Of a DNA stretch of 64,000 nucleotides, positions 23,604-45,275 are shown piece after piece. The translations under genes were made by a program, and so were the position numbers. The notes beneath the pieces are model-generated. The model did no database searches, had not been told where the DNA came from, and saw nothing but the letters and a program-made list of their open reading frames with translations. The DNA lies in NCBI GenBank assembly GCA_037179385.1, contig CM074200.1, forward strand, positions 36,893,884 through 36,957,883, read 5' to 3'. Origin of the DNA: Holothuria scabra. Its lineage: Eukaryota > Echinodermata > Holothuroidea > Aspidochirotida > Holothuriidae. Positions within the stretch are counted from its first letter, which is position 1; each line of letters opens with the position of its first letter.

Positions 23604-24444
23604 AGCCTTGTCACACTATTCCGGTCAAGCCCTGCAACTTGCAGGTGACAATTTTTGCTGCCTGCAGCTCCCTGCAGAAAGCACAGACCTGGGCGTATCT
23701 CACCTTAATCTTGACGGTACTTGCCTGCAGGTGTGCACAGAAGTAAAAGTTGCCTGCAAAGTTTCAAACAAGCTCAAAACTTGTTACTGGTAAACTGTGA
23801 GAGTTTGCCTGCAGAGGTTCCCCCAGGAGGCCTGTAACCACTGCAAGTCACCAGCAGACAACTCTCTTGAAGGATGTAGGTTGGTCATGGACCATATGGC
23901 AATTTGTACAAGCTCGTGCTAGATGCTGGCATAGAGCTTGCATTTTGCAGGCAAGGAATGGTGTTGGTATTGCCAAACTGTGTTCAGAGCCCTAATTATT
24001 TAGAAGTGGAGGGGGAAAATAGGGGCATGTTGCAGGCAAGTACTGTTTCCCTGCTGGTAATCTTAGGGCTTGCTACGGGCAAGTTACTGTCATTCTGCAA
24101 CTACCTCTGCCATATAAATATGCTTACAATCCACATGCGTAAACCTTGCCCGGTGAGGCAACACCAAGGTCAGTAATGTGTTATTGACATGTAGGTAACC
24201 TGCAGTGCATGTAAGTGTCCCTTAGCTAACACGTAACTTTCCTGCCTGTCAGGCATGTCACACACAGAACATGAAATCACACAGAGAACATGAAAAAGCA
24301 ACGCAAGTGTCATGCATCTAACACATAAGTTCCATGCAAAACTCTCCCAAATCTTGACCTGCCCCCAGAAACTTTCCTGAGTGCAACAAAATGCTTGCCT
24401 GCAACAAGCCTGTGTAGCCTGCCCCGAATAATGTGACAAAGGGC
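23604..24444. mobile_element. TTAA-flanked 841-bp TIR element, family C
   Basis: TTAA at 23600-23603 and 24445-24448. The ends AGCCTTGTCACACTATTC and, from the right, AGCCCTTTGTCACATTATTC are inverted repeats. The interior has many GCCTGCAGG / TGCAGGCAAG phrases on both strands. No transposase. It lies about 0.4 kb after the DNAI7 stop. Confidence 0.72.
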
Positions 24445-24448
24445 TTAA

Positions 24449-25075
24449 TGTTTATCTCTCGTAATATCAGCTCATCATTAAATTCCAAAGAAGCAGATTT
24501 CTTTTAAATTGTCAGAATTTCTTCAATGAATTCCTGACCTACCAAATGTTATGCATTACTCTTCATGCAGAAGAAGAGTTTGTAGTTATTTGAATATTTT
24601 GGCAGTCTTTCAAAACATTTATTTCTATAAGTTTTTTTAAATTTTGATGCATTATTTGTGAAAGTTTATCATAAGAAAGAGTGTTTATTCATTTCCTAAG
24701 GTCTAGTGCTGTTCTAACCTTCGCTTTAAAGTATGGTGACCAGATTTTCAAACTCAAAAATCTATTGTCTTGTTTGAAATCCGTCCTACGAAATTCACCT
24801 TCAAGTTATCACCTTGAGATAAAGAAACTTATATTTTTACACTATATTATTGCATATAAGAGAAAAGCTATGGAGATTGTATTCTTTGAAGTTAATATCC
24901 TATATTTAAATAAACACACCAGTTGGAAAATCACATCTCTTAAGTTTCTTCAATTTCTTTTTTCACATTTGCTTATTTCTATGTTTGTTAATGACCTCGC
25001 TTGTTTAACCCTTCAAGAAACAAAACTGTCAGAGAAAATTTAGACCATTTAATCTTGAGTCGGCTCTGCATTATT
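24449..25075. other. Intergenic, nothing recognised
   Basis: AT-rich sequence between a MITE and the AGGTCA repeat. An open stretch of 120 codons at 24681-25043 has AT-driven composition and no recognisable domain. Confidence 0.6.
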
Positions 25076-26327
25076 GGATCCTTGCGTTAGCAAAAGGAAC
25101 CTATGTAGTCAGGTTGGCGTGTGTGTGTGTGTCTGTGATGCTAGCTTGGGTACACTGTAACTCAACAAGGGAAAGTTGGATTAAAATGAAACTTGATGTA
25201 TAGAAGTGCCATAGTTTGAAGGTGTGCCCTATCGTTTTTGGTGGAGGTCAAAGGTCATTTGGGGTCACCAGAGGTCAAAAACTAAAAGCCTTCTTAACAC
25301 GATATTTCAAGGTAGGAAACTTGGATAGATGTCGTACTTGGTGTGTGGATATGTTATGGTGTAAGAATGAAATCTGATGTTTGGTGAATGTGAAGGAGTC
25401 ATCTCGGTTCACCAGGGGTCAAACACTGAAAAACATTTTAACACAGTATTTTAAGGTAGAAAGGACAGATTTCAAATCAATCTGTGTTTGGTTAAGGTCA
25501 AAAGTCATCAAGGTCACTGGAGCTTACCCACTGGAAATGTTATTTAGAAAATCTTGTAAGCTAGATAAAGGTAGGTTCAATAGAGTTTTTATCTCACTTG
25601 GTTTTGCATTCTTTCACACCCAAACACCTTAGAAATTTGGCCTTTATGTTCGTTTAGTAGTGATTCCTTCAGGTTGTACACAGATTTTCGATCATTCAAA
25701 GTTTTAAGAGGGCAATAACTGAAATCTGTAGATTTCACTGAACACAGGTCACTCTGAATTAAACTGGTCTCTCTGCCAGTGGAAGCAATGCATGGATTAT
25801 ACAGTATGTCTCTTTACTACTGCTGTGCTCTGTGGGGGTAACCTAATCCTCATTCTATTATCACACCCCATTAATCACTTGCTTTCTGCTTAACTGATGA
25901 ATAAACCCAGTTTTCTGTGTAGAGATAGCAAACAGGACAAATGGTAGATTGTTTTTAGGTAATAGCAAATTTTATTTGAGAGCAGGTAAAAATAACTTAT
26001 GAGAAAAGTACAAGGGGTGTTTTTCTCTCTCTGACCACATTGTGTATTGTTCATTGGTGATAATATCAAGTTTGATTACAAACATAAATACATATGGAAA
26101 TGAGGAAATGCTTTTGAAGGATCACCAAGCTTTGTACAAGTTGAATGTAAATAAGTAAGGCCACAAAAATTTAATCATTGATTTCATGTAATATTAGTAC
26201 CAAAATACCCCTTGTGAAGATGTTGCAAACATTGAGTATGAGCTTTTGCTTAGCTCTATTTTGGAGACTCGCTATGCAGTTCTTATAATATCCAGCAAGG
26301 AACCACAGTGCCCATGGGCTCTTGTTT
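25076..26327 (+). repeat. 1.25-kb dispersed repeat with AGGTCA half-sites, copy 2
   Basis: Same layout as 18252-19520, including the hairpin start (GGATCCTTGC-gtta-GCAAAAGGAACC) and the GCAAGGAACC end. Same orientation, about 5.5 kb away. It carries gaggtcaaaggtcatttggg. Confidence 0.75.
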
Positions 26328-28063
26328 GAAATAGCTGTCAATAAAAGAGCTGAACCAATTGAGAATTTCTGTAAACTACTACAAAAATTGTACTTTGGGG
26401 TGAGAGGAAAAGCCCTTAAGTAAACACTTGTGAATAGTGAATATAATGCCACAGTTGAGTCTAAATAATTAACTTATTCCTCTCTCAATCATGATACCAC
26501 CCACAACCCCCCCCCCCCCCCAAAAAAAAAAAAAACTCCCTAATAAAAAGCTACTGCATACATGTAATCTTTGTTCCATTGACTGTTTTTTGAAACTTAA
26601 CCTCAAACTGAAGTGGAAAGATGCCATATCTTATTTTCTTCTGGTTTTTTAGTTTGACCCTTCTCCAGGAATTTCTCTGCAGGACAATGCCCTAAAATGA
26701 CAACTACCCTTTGGATGACTTTCTTCACTAGGAATGTTAGAACAGTCCTGGGAGGGGGGAGGAGCAAGCTGTCTTAAACACATGGTTACTCATGAATTTC
26801 CCCTTCAAGTAATTCCTCACCTTAGTTTGATGTGTACAGAGCTCCCAGCATTTCAGAATTTGAAATAGAGATAATCAGTTTGGGGGAGTGGAAATGCCCT
26901 TTAAGTGCATTACAAGCCCAACACATTATAATAGATGCGATTCAGGAGCTCCAGGGACAAAGCCCAAGGTGAGAAAGCTCCAGGCTTAAGGACCTGCAGA
27001 GCACTGGCAGGCACTTGTTTTTTCAGCTCCATAGCTTCCAAACCCACCGTCCATCAACGGTAACAGGACCGTGTCTAATTGTAGATGCAAACTTCATTAC
27101 CATAGTCTACCCAACTTTTCCAGGCTCCAATGTTCCTAAGGTTCAATGTTCCTTGTTTTTGTATATGTCAGTGATTTGGAAATGATTGCAAGGTTTGTCT
27201 TTCCTGGGGTTTGATGTTCCCAGAAGTGTGGATGTTAATAAGATGGGGAACAGTGATCCCTGGGAACCATGACATTGCACCATTCATGTGTGCTGACATG
27301 CTTCATGCTATTGTTTTTAATTCATGTGGTCTGACATGCTTCATGCTATTGTTTTTAAGTATCTGTACTCTTCAAGTCATAAACCTGAAGTCAAGACTGA
27401 CACCTTGAAGTCAAGACTGACACCTGAGATGTCTGATCATTGTGTTGCATAACCACTTGTACAATTACTATGGCATACTATGGCATACCAACTATATGGG
27501 TGGCACTGGCTACTCTGCAAGACTTCCAACAGGACCAAATGTTGTCTTCTTGTGAATATTCACTATCATTCAGCCAATCTCAGACCAGATATTTCTTTGA
27601 ATATCCAAAAGGATTTGTTCAGCATTTACTTTGGCAGGCATTGGGGAAATGACTGAACAAAGCATATGTCCTTCAGTCTGCTATGCAGGCAAGGATTTAA
27701 GCCCAAAGAAGCTCCTGGCTTTTATGGGTAATTTAGAGGTCTCATGGGGATAAATTTAATGAAAGCAACATACTTAAATACTTGCATTCAATGCAATATA
27801 CAGTGGACCAGTATGACACACTCATATGTAATGAGAGGGAGATTTGAGAGCTCTGTGTTTAGTTCCTCTTGTAGGTTGCTTTCACCACTGTCACAAGCCC
27901 TATCATCGTCCTCCAGCTGTTCTTTCTTTTATCGTGTATTATCCTTTATTTTCAAAACTACAGCTACTGAGCAACTCAGGATAACAAAAGGCTTTGCTAA
28001 CCAAACTTTTGCAAGCAAACCATCAACACTTAAGTTTTCAAAGATCTTTTTTGGAAGAGTTAA
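26328..28063. other. Intergenic with small tandem duplications
   Basis: No gene recognised. A poly-C/poly-A tract lies at about 26509-26535. A phrase ctgacatgcttcatgctatt is repeated twice at about 27293-27356, and gaagtcaagactgacacc twice at about 27388-27424. Confidence 0.6.
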
Positions 28064-28280
28064 AGGGACAATAAGTTTGACAGAGAATATATAAAAATTT
28101 GTTCCAGCACCTTGTTTTGCCTTCTGAACTGTTTGTTTACCAGGAGATAGAAACATTGTGGTCTTTCAAGTTGAAAGAAATATAATTTTGTAATTACTGT
28201 TGCTTAAAAATTTTGGAATATTTGTAGGGTAAAAATTGTCACACATGACATATGCAAAGGACTAGGCAGCCTCCACAAAA
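28064..28280. mobile_element. TTAA-flanked MITE, family D, second copy (right border uncertain)
   Basis: TTAA at 28060-28063. The opening (agggacaataagtttgacag, then tttgttccagcac) matches the reversed right end of the 11864-12175 copy. The right end has decayed. Confidence 0.45.
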
Positions 28281-29384
28281 CTGCAACCAGTCACAACGTT
28301 ACTCGGCGATTACAGATGATTTAATTTGTTTTGGGTCAATATGTAGTCTCGGTCAAGACCCTAATACTAGTTAATAATACAACATTTGCTATTCTTTTTG
28401 AGTATACCCTCTATTACCGTCAGAAATTTTCAGCTCTCCCTTCAAAATAGTGAAGTTTAAAGTCCACCCTCTATTTTGAATTTTGGTGGGAAATAATGTC
28501 ATAATGACTTAACCAAGACTAGTCAATATACAAATGTGTTTCATAATTAGCTGTGAAAAAAAGTTGCAAAAACAAACTATTTTAAATCATTCTGATTTCA
28601 CAGTGCCTGTTTTTTTTTTATTTTCCATTCAGCTGTTCTTTCTCCAAACTGTATTTTGTGAGGTATACCTGATTTTGATAGTTTCAAGTTGCCCAAACCG
28701 TGATGAAAGATCCTAGTTGAACGAACTTTAACTCTTTGGGAAGAGGAAATTGGGTCTCTCAAGTTAACATACTGCAGTATATGGCATATGTGATCAGTGA
28801 TATTGATAAGGAGTGTAGGGCACTGCCTAAGGGCAAAACAACAAGATTTACAACAGGGAACTTGGATTTCATTTTGGTCCAAAAATATGCTTTGTTGTTG
28901 TCACTTTCCTCAGGTTCTTTGATATTGAAAGAATTTTATGATGGAATGGGACCCTGCAAGGACTTCCAAAATTGTTTAAAGAGATTTTAACAAAACCGTG
29001 AGGCATTTACGATCATAAATTTAAGAACAATATAAGCATTTAGATTCCCTACATTTACGGTCCTTTCTCTCCCCCCCAAACTGACTCTATTAATCATTTT
29101 TCTTACAAAATTCAGGAATATGGTATTTTCTTTGAGCCAATTTTGGTAACATTTCCTGATTGATTTATTTTTCTTGTACTTATGCCAAAAGTCTTGCTTC
29201 CTCATAGAGCAAATGGAAAAAAAAAAAATTAAAATCATTTAAGTTGTGAGTTCTACACAAATGCATAAAAGACAAAAAGACATCATTTTCTCATGGGTTA
29301 ATCCATGTATTAATGATAAATCTCACTGAAATTACACTTCACCGAAACCAATCTCTCACTTAAGCCTGTTCACTCAAACATCCT

Positions 29385-39259
<9,875 letters not shown>

Positions 39260-39276
39260 GATGGATTTTGTACGAA

Positions 39277-39326
39277 GTAAAGAGAGTTTCCTAATACAGA
39301 GGGCGCTAGACGTGAAAGATATTTTA
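39277..39326 (-). promoter_or_regulatory. RPS13: RPS13 core promoter with 5' TOP-like tract
   Basis: On the minus strand a TATA-like TAAAATATCT (39326-39317) lies about 30 nt before CTCTCTTTAC (39286-39277), which in turn is about 18-27 nt before the ATG. A short pyrimidine-start leader is typical of ribosomal protein mRNAs. The start site itself is inferred. Confidence 0.45.
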
Positions 39327-39488
39327 GTTTCAAACACTGCAACTTGCTATCGTAATTTTTTATTGCTATGTGCATTGGGCAAATGAAGTTCCTTGCGCCT
39401 ATTAGCTGCAAGGATCCAAAGCGACAAGGCACTAAAAAGGGGGTATATGGCAATGAAATACATAGTAGGCCTATAGCCTGTTTTTCAT

Positions 39489-39600
39489 AACATAACATAA
39501 CAGGTTACAGGGCAAAGGAGGGCTGTAAAGGCCCCATAAGATGTCCTGTAATCCAAAAAAAAAAAATAAAAAAAACCAAAACTGGTGTAAGGATGACAAA
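39489..39600 (-). mobile_element. L2/CR1-like LINE 3' end
   Basis: On the minus strand it reads gacatcttatggggcc, then tgccctgtaacctg and a (TTATG)n tail, the same 3' end as the 35014-35490 fragment. It lies just upstream of RPS13. Confidence 0.6.
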
Positions 39601-40484
39601 AAAGATTCAAAATCTGTCATAATGAAACATCGGCGGCTGATCCGGGGGTTGAATTGATCCCACCCAACGGGAAACAGAAGGGACGGACATTAACCACTCC
39701 CTCCCCCATCCCTTCCCACTAGCTGTGTGTGGGGTGCGACTCCAACATGCGGAGCAACTTCATGCAACTTAGAATTAGCCTTCAATAATAGGGGGTTGCC
39801 ATTTTCGTCACCTGGCGATTTACTGAGTCAATTTTCTTGTTGACTACAGTCTACACGCAGCGCCAACTGATATAATCCTATCCGTTAGATACTCCTGCTG
39901 GCACTAAGAGTTCCCCTTCCCCACCAGTAGGCTATTTTTACGTAAGGCCGCATCTGTTCATATGTAACATAACGCCTCAGTCATGGAAAAACTTGTCACT
40001 GTTTAGATGTGGACTGTGCCTTTTTTTCAGTTTACAACTACTAAAGCTAAACGAATTTCAGTCTTATCTTTGGTAATTCACCTTGACACTATAGGTTTTA
40101 CCCCATCCGTCCTGAGGAAAAATATGTGGCCCCGCCACCTTTTATCATGCAGTGTAATGTTGTGTTACCTGAATGTACACAAGAACGGAAACTGGCGTCG
40201 AGGCCACAGTATACGGAGGCCTATACTACATTGGCGTTATGTGGTCCCGTAAAAAATTGAAAAGATCAAGTTACGAATACGAAATAAATGGTGAATGGTG
40301 GAACTGATATCTTAAGCAAGTTGGCGACGGTAATAAACAGGCGTGGGTATGGCAATCCTTGATTGTTGAACAAACCAAATTTCCTGCACCAAAGAAAATT
40401 ACGCTAACGTTTAATACTTGGCTAGGCCCCTAACTTAGGCCTAGCCTAGGCCTAGACTATACCGTTTTCTTCTTCTTCTTCTTC
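39601..40484. other. Gap between RPS13 and a LINE, nothing recognised
   Basis: No open frame with a recognisable domain. GC-richer stretches and a short repeated phrase aggcctagcctaggcctag near 40437. Confidence 0.5.
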
Positions 40485-42450
40485 AAAAAAAAAAAGGTGA
40501 CACATCCAAAGGACATTCTTTCACCACGCATGCATCGAGAGGCTAAATATGCCCAGTAATATAGGTAACAGGGTCCTTATGGACAGAGGCAACCCTCATT
40601 ACATTCAGGGGGAGACGATTCCAATCCTTAATGGTTCGAGGCCGGAAGCTAAATTTATAACAGTTAGTACTGGTAAGTGGGAGACAGACATGAAGGTCAT
40701 GCATTAAACAAGTTCTACGAGTAGGCCGCTGGAGACAATCAACAGGTAATTGAGCCTGGCCAAACACACCTTTGGAAAAAAGGATCAATCTACTTTTCCT
40801 CCTGCTATCAGTTAAGGGTAGATTGTTAAGTTCCTTAAGGAGCCTGGTCATTGATCCAGGCTTCCTAGAATAGTCAGAGGCAATGAATCTAGCAGACCGT
40901 TTTTGTATACTCTCAAGCTTGTCACCCAGGTAAACCTGGTGGGGGTCCCAAACAGTACTGGCGTACTCCAGCACAGGCCAAAGAATTCCTTTATAAGCCA
41001 TTAACTTGACATCACCAGGGCAGGAAGATAGGTTTCTATACAAAATACCAAGAATCTTATTTCCCTTGTTATAGATATTTTGGATATGCTTTTCCCAGGT
41101 CAGATCTTTAGTGGTGGTAATTCCGAGATAATTAATATTATCTACCCTCGGGAGCTCAATCCTATTTAGAACATACCTAAAAAGTATGGGACTTTTTTTC
41201 CGAGCAAAAGTAATAACGCTGCTTTTAGTGGGCTGAAATCTCATGCCCCAAGTGGAAGCCCACAGCCCCAACTGCATGATATCATTCTGAAGTTTATGAC
41301 AATCCTCATCGGACTCAATAATATGGTAACAGACACAATCATCTGCAAAAAGACGAACCTTGGAAGAAACACCATCGACAATATCATTGATATGAACCAA
41401 GAAGAGAATCGGTCCTAGGACAGACCCCTGGGGAACTCCAGACAGAACTTGCATCGGGGGAGACCGGGTTCCATTGACAACAACAGATTGTTTACGATCA
41501 CCAAGAAAGTCATCAACCCAACGAAGAATCTGATTTGAAACACAAAGTGTATACAGCTTGGTCTTAAGCAGTTCATGAGGAACAGTATCAAAGGCTCTCT
41601 CAAACTCCAAGATAAACACATCGATTTGTTTATGGGCATCAAGGGAGGAAGCCCACTCCTCAATTATCGACACAAGTTGTGTTTCACAACTATGAGACTT
41701 ACGAAAGGCGTGCTGGGTGGGAGAGAGTAAGTTATGTGTTTCAAAATGGTTCATAAGGTTTGAGGCAATAATATGTTCTAACAATTTACAGCAGACACAT
41801 GCAAGAGAAACAGGCCTGTAATTACAAGGTAGGGAACTGTCACCTTTTTTGAAAATAGGGCAAATATTTGCAGTCTTCCAATCCTCTGGAATGCATCCTT
41901 TTGTAAGGGATTGCTGAAAGAGATGGTGTAGAACAGGTAAAAAATCAGTGGCAATCTCTCTCAGGACCCAAGGATGGATGCCATCTGGTCCCATGGCCTT
42001 GTTGATTTTAAGACCATGTAAAAGCTTTTCAACGCCAAAGGTGGATATAGTTATATCATTCATTCTCTTACATGTGGGCCTGATGAGGGGAACAGTATGA
42101 AACACTGTTTTAGTGAAGACACTACAGAACTGGTTATTGAGAGCACAAACTTTATCCAAGACAGTGACAGCTAGCTTATCATCAGTCTTAAGAGGGGGGA
42201 GATTATGCCTATCTTTCTTCTGACCATTAATATATCTCCAGAAGGGTTTGGCATCAGCTTTGATATCGCCGATCATTCCATTAATGTACTTTTTATGGGA
42301 GGTGTGAATCTCTCTTTTGATTTTAGTTAGCAGATGAGCCCATCTCTCATAAATACCAGCTTTCTGGGTTTTTTTAAAAAGTGCATGCAATCTGTTCCTA
42401 CGCCTAACTAACCTGCGAATATTGTCTGTTATCCATGGAAGAGATTTTCA
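40485..42450 (-). mobile_element. 5'-truncated CR1/Jockey-like LINE
   Basis: Similarity begins at SLPWITDNIRRLVRRRNRLH near 42445 (minus strand), so the endonuclease domain is missing. It ends after the coding frame with gatgtgtcacc, a T-run and a (GAA)n tail at 40469-40490. Two further truncated copies of the same family lie at 43735 and 43950. Confidence 0.85.
40543..42390 (-). pseudogene. LINE reverse transcriptase, open but truncated and with an altered catalytic residue
   Basis: A 615-codon open frame. Reverse-transcriptase blocks in order: MGPDGIHPWVLREIA, IPEDWKTANICPIFKKGD, NYRPVSLACVCCKLLEHII, then block A ILEFERAFDTVPH, LSGVPQGSVLGPILFLVHIN, and FADDC (the YxDD equivalent). The C-terminal part keeps LAYKGILWPVLEYASTVWDP-type sequence. 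In block A the first aspartate normally found (xDxxxAFD) is glutamate (codon GAG in TTG GAG TTT, near 41611). That residue binds a metal ion in this enzyme class, so activity is doubtful. No endonuclease domain; the frame continues upstream of its first Met. Best regarded as a recent but dead LINE insertion. Confidence 0.85.
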
Positions 42451-42617
42451 GTAGCAAAGCACCTGCCTAACTGTTTACGATTATTTAGCCTAGCCCAGGC
42501 CTAGGGCCAAGGCTACCAAAGCCAAACACTGATTGCTGAAGCCAAACATAATAGGGGCGATAGCTCATGACAGCCCTAAGCTTTTCGGCTAGTTATATAG
42601 CCTTACCTGTTCAAAGA

Positions 42618-43222
42618 AGGCTTGGGGTAATTGTTATCAGTAACCGTTATTGATTGCAATCGATTAGGCTACACATTTTTGAAGTAGGCTAGTTGTAATC
42701 GCAATCGATTACTTTTGTGAAAATCGCAAAGAAATTGCAATCATAAAAGATTATAATGGCAAAGTAATTGCAATCGTGGTTTCATTTCTGATTATATTGA
42801 AGTTGAATTGAACAAAAAAGGAAAGTTACTTAACAATTTTTTCAGTGCTTGGTTCTTCTGTAGGAATGACAAAATTTAATTGTCCCTCTGTCTTGGATGT
42901 TCCCAGCTTAAAATGAAAGAGAAATGCATGGGTTCAATAATCTCTACTTTGGGAGGATTTGGTTCTGTCCGGGCTTATCTAGAGCAATATCCATGGCCTT
43001 TTTCCAGTTGTGGGCACAGGATTGTTTTGCCTACTACATTGTTTATGTGGAAAGAAAAAAATGTTATCATGATTGCAATCATGATTACATTGCAATGTAA
43101 TCGAAATCGTAATCAATAACTTTCAATGTTAGCTGTAATCGTAATCATGATTCCAATCATAAAATGTGAAGTAATGGCAATCATAATCGATTACATTGAG
43201 ATGTAATCCCGCCAAGCCTGTT
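42618..43222. mobile_element. AATC-rich MITE-like element holding a SINE piece
   Basis: Ends AAGGCTTGGGG and, from the right, CAGGCTTGGCGGG. Both arms are dense in taatcg/gattac phrases. A SINE core at 42945-43055 lies in the middle. Target duplication not clear. Confidence 0.5.
42945..43055 (-). repeat. tRNA-derived SINE-like repeat, core only
   Basis: Carries ccatggcctttttccagttg and cctactacattgtttatg, matching the family core on the minus strand. Confidence 0.5.
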
Positions 43223-43734
43223 AAGGTCACAACAGGATTTTTTATGTTAGAGGGGTACTTACGTATTTTGAGCATTTTGGTGGAATTTGCATTGAAATCT
43301 GTGTGTGGTTCCCAAGATATGAGCACATAGTTTTCACATTTTCAAAAAAAGTGAACTTGAAGCAAGCACATATGACATCACATCCCCACATTAATGGGCA
43401 GTCTTTGTTTTTCTTTAAAATTTATTCTGGATTTTCTCCTCAACTATCCCACATTATTAAAATGTGATTGCATAAGTGGCATGAGGTTGTACTCCTATTT
43501 ACTTCAATGTCAACACAACAGTCTGATTAAATCAAGGGAAACAAAACATTCCTTGTCAATCTGAGGAAGTGATATAAGCTCTGCTGCCCTCAAACTCACT
43601 TTTGAACACAAATCTATTGACTTAATTTACTGATATCTCAAGAAATACATGTCTGATTTGAATGGAACTTTCACCCTGCTCTGTAGATTTTGCTCCTCTT
43701 TCACATATGAAATTAAATTTTTGTGAAAACTTCC

Positions 43735-43930
43735 CCTTTAAGGATCGGAATAGTCTCCCATCTGATCTCGTGGATAGTACCCACAGTCATAAAGACCTGG
43801 TAAATCTTAGTTTTTACCAGTTTCTTAGGGCTTTACCTAGGGGGACACCTCTGACGCATGCGTGGTGAGAGAATGTCCGATTGTGCGGATGTGTCACCAT
43901 TTCCAAAAGAAGAAGAAGAAGAAGCAGGCC
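43735..43930 (+). mobile_element. CR1/Jockey-like LINE, extreme 3' fragment
   Basis: Encodes DRNSLPSDLVDSTHSHKDLV, parallel to DWNRLPLNVMRVASVHKDPV of the 40485 LINE. The same 3' end gacgcatgcgtggtgagaga and gtgcggatgtgtcacc are followed by (GAA)n. Confidence 0.75.
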
Positions 43931-43949
43931 GTCCACTTCCAAAAGAAGA

Positions 43950-45275
43950 AGAAGCAGGCTGTCCACTATTGTGGTCAAAGACCCAATCCTCTCACCCCAA
44001 ACAGTACCAATTCTCCCAACCTTCTTACTTAAGCCCCTCCCACAATGATCTGAAATACGCCCTACCAGACACAATCTCAATTTATTGCTTCAGGGTGAGT
44101 ATAGAAAGCTCAACATATATATAATCAAAACACTCTCACAACAGTTTGTGCTGTGTAATAAAAGCTTTGGTACTCTGCATTGTTTGAATTATCAGTCAAT
44201 CAAAAAGCTGAGCCAATTGAAAGTTTCTGTTACCCTATACTAGAAGTGTAGTTTGGGGTGAGTAGAGGTGAGTAGAGGATTGGCCCTTTAATGGTACTCA
44301 GTCCCCTCTAGATGATGTTGTCTGGTGTTCCTCAGGGGTCCGTTCTGGGACCTATTCTTTTTCTTGCCTACATAAATGATATTGTTAAGGCTGCCACTTC
44401 TAGTGTTAGGCTTTTTGCCAATGACTGTGTTTGTTACCAGGTAGTGGAAAATACTAATGATTGTTGATTGCTTCAGGATGAAATTTAAAACCTTGGTCTT
44501 TGGGCTAAAACCTGGGGCATGCATTTTCAGCCCTCCAAATGTAACATCACTACTCTCATGAGGAAGAGGAACTCTATTCTTTTCCATTATGCCTTGACTG
44601 GTAAGAAGTTAATTAAGGTAGATTCGATCAAGTACTTAGAGGTTTGTATCACAAAGAATCTTAACTGGGATTAGCACATGCAGGCTGTTTGCAATAAGGG
44701 TAACAGAATTCTTGGTATACTCTGAAGGAATCTGTCCTTCCGTTCTCATAATGTTAAGTTAGCAGCTTACAAAGGTCTTCTCCCCCCTGTATTAGAGTAT
44801 GGTAGCAGTGTTTGAGATGCACACCAGATTCATTGAAAGGATAAGCTAGAAAGCATTCATAGGAGATTGGTTTGTTTATCAGTGGCAATTGACCTCCCTA
44901 CGCTAACAGAGCGTCGCAGGCAAAATAGGCTGATTCTGTTTATTAAAGGCTTCTTTGGTAAGGCTCATATTCCAATGGACAGACTTAGGCACCCTATCTA
45001 TAGAACTCACGGAATGCATGACCTCTGTTTGTGTCATGGGTACTCTAGAACTAACCGCTACAAATTTAGCACCCTACCAAATACTGTTTTAAAAGGATTG
45101 GAATAGTCTCCCAGGTGATCCCATCGAAAGTACCCACGGTCATAAAGATCCTGTAAATCTTATTACTAGTTTTGTTAGAGCTTAGGGTGCCACCTCCAAC
45201 ACATGCATGGTGAGAGAATGTCGGATTGTGCGGATGATTGTGTCACCATTTCCGAAAGAAGAAGAAGACAGCCTT
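43950..45275 (+). mobile_element. CR1/Jockey-like LINE fragment, degenerate, split by a MITE
   Basis: Reads VVNGTQSP across the MITE gap, then SGVPQGSVLGPILFLAYIND in pieces, FANDC (second catalytic acid lost), YLE(I)CITKNLNW and ASVW-like segments with several stops and shifts. It ends gatgattgtgtcaccatttc and (GAA)n. MITE family A at 43979-44287 interrupts it. Confidence 0.75.
43979..44287. mobile_element. TTAA MITE, family A, nested in a LINE
   Basis: Ends agacccaatcctctcacccc and, from the right, agggccaatcctctactcac. The right flank is TTAA (44288-44291), the left TCAA (43975-43978). Removal rejoins GTGG-TTAA-TGGT, which encodes VVNG of the LINE. Confidence 0.75.

Noticed and set aside
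24681..25043. Open frame of 120 codons on the plus strand
   Set aside because: AT-rich, Leu/Ile/Phe/Lys bias typical of random AT-rich sequence, no domain, no splice context.
26505..26535. Homopolymer C/A runs here and G/C runs at 30495, 35086, 38868 and 60760
   Set aside because: Probably slippage-prone low-complexity sequence or assembly noise; no function inferred.
27290..27430. Short repeated phrases suggesting a CRISPR-like or satellite array
   Set aside because: Only two units each of about 36 and 20 bp, without regular spacers, in a clearly eukaryotic context.
40430..40460. aggcctagcctaggcctag palindromes on either side of the LINE as target duplication
   Set aside because: The phrases at 40437 and 42487 are similar but not collinear with the LINE ends, so no target duplication can be claimed.
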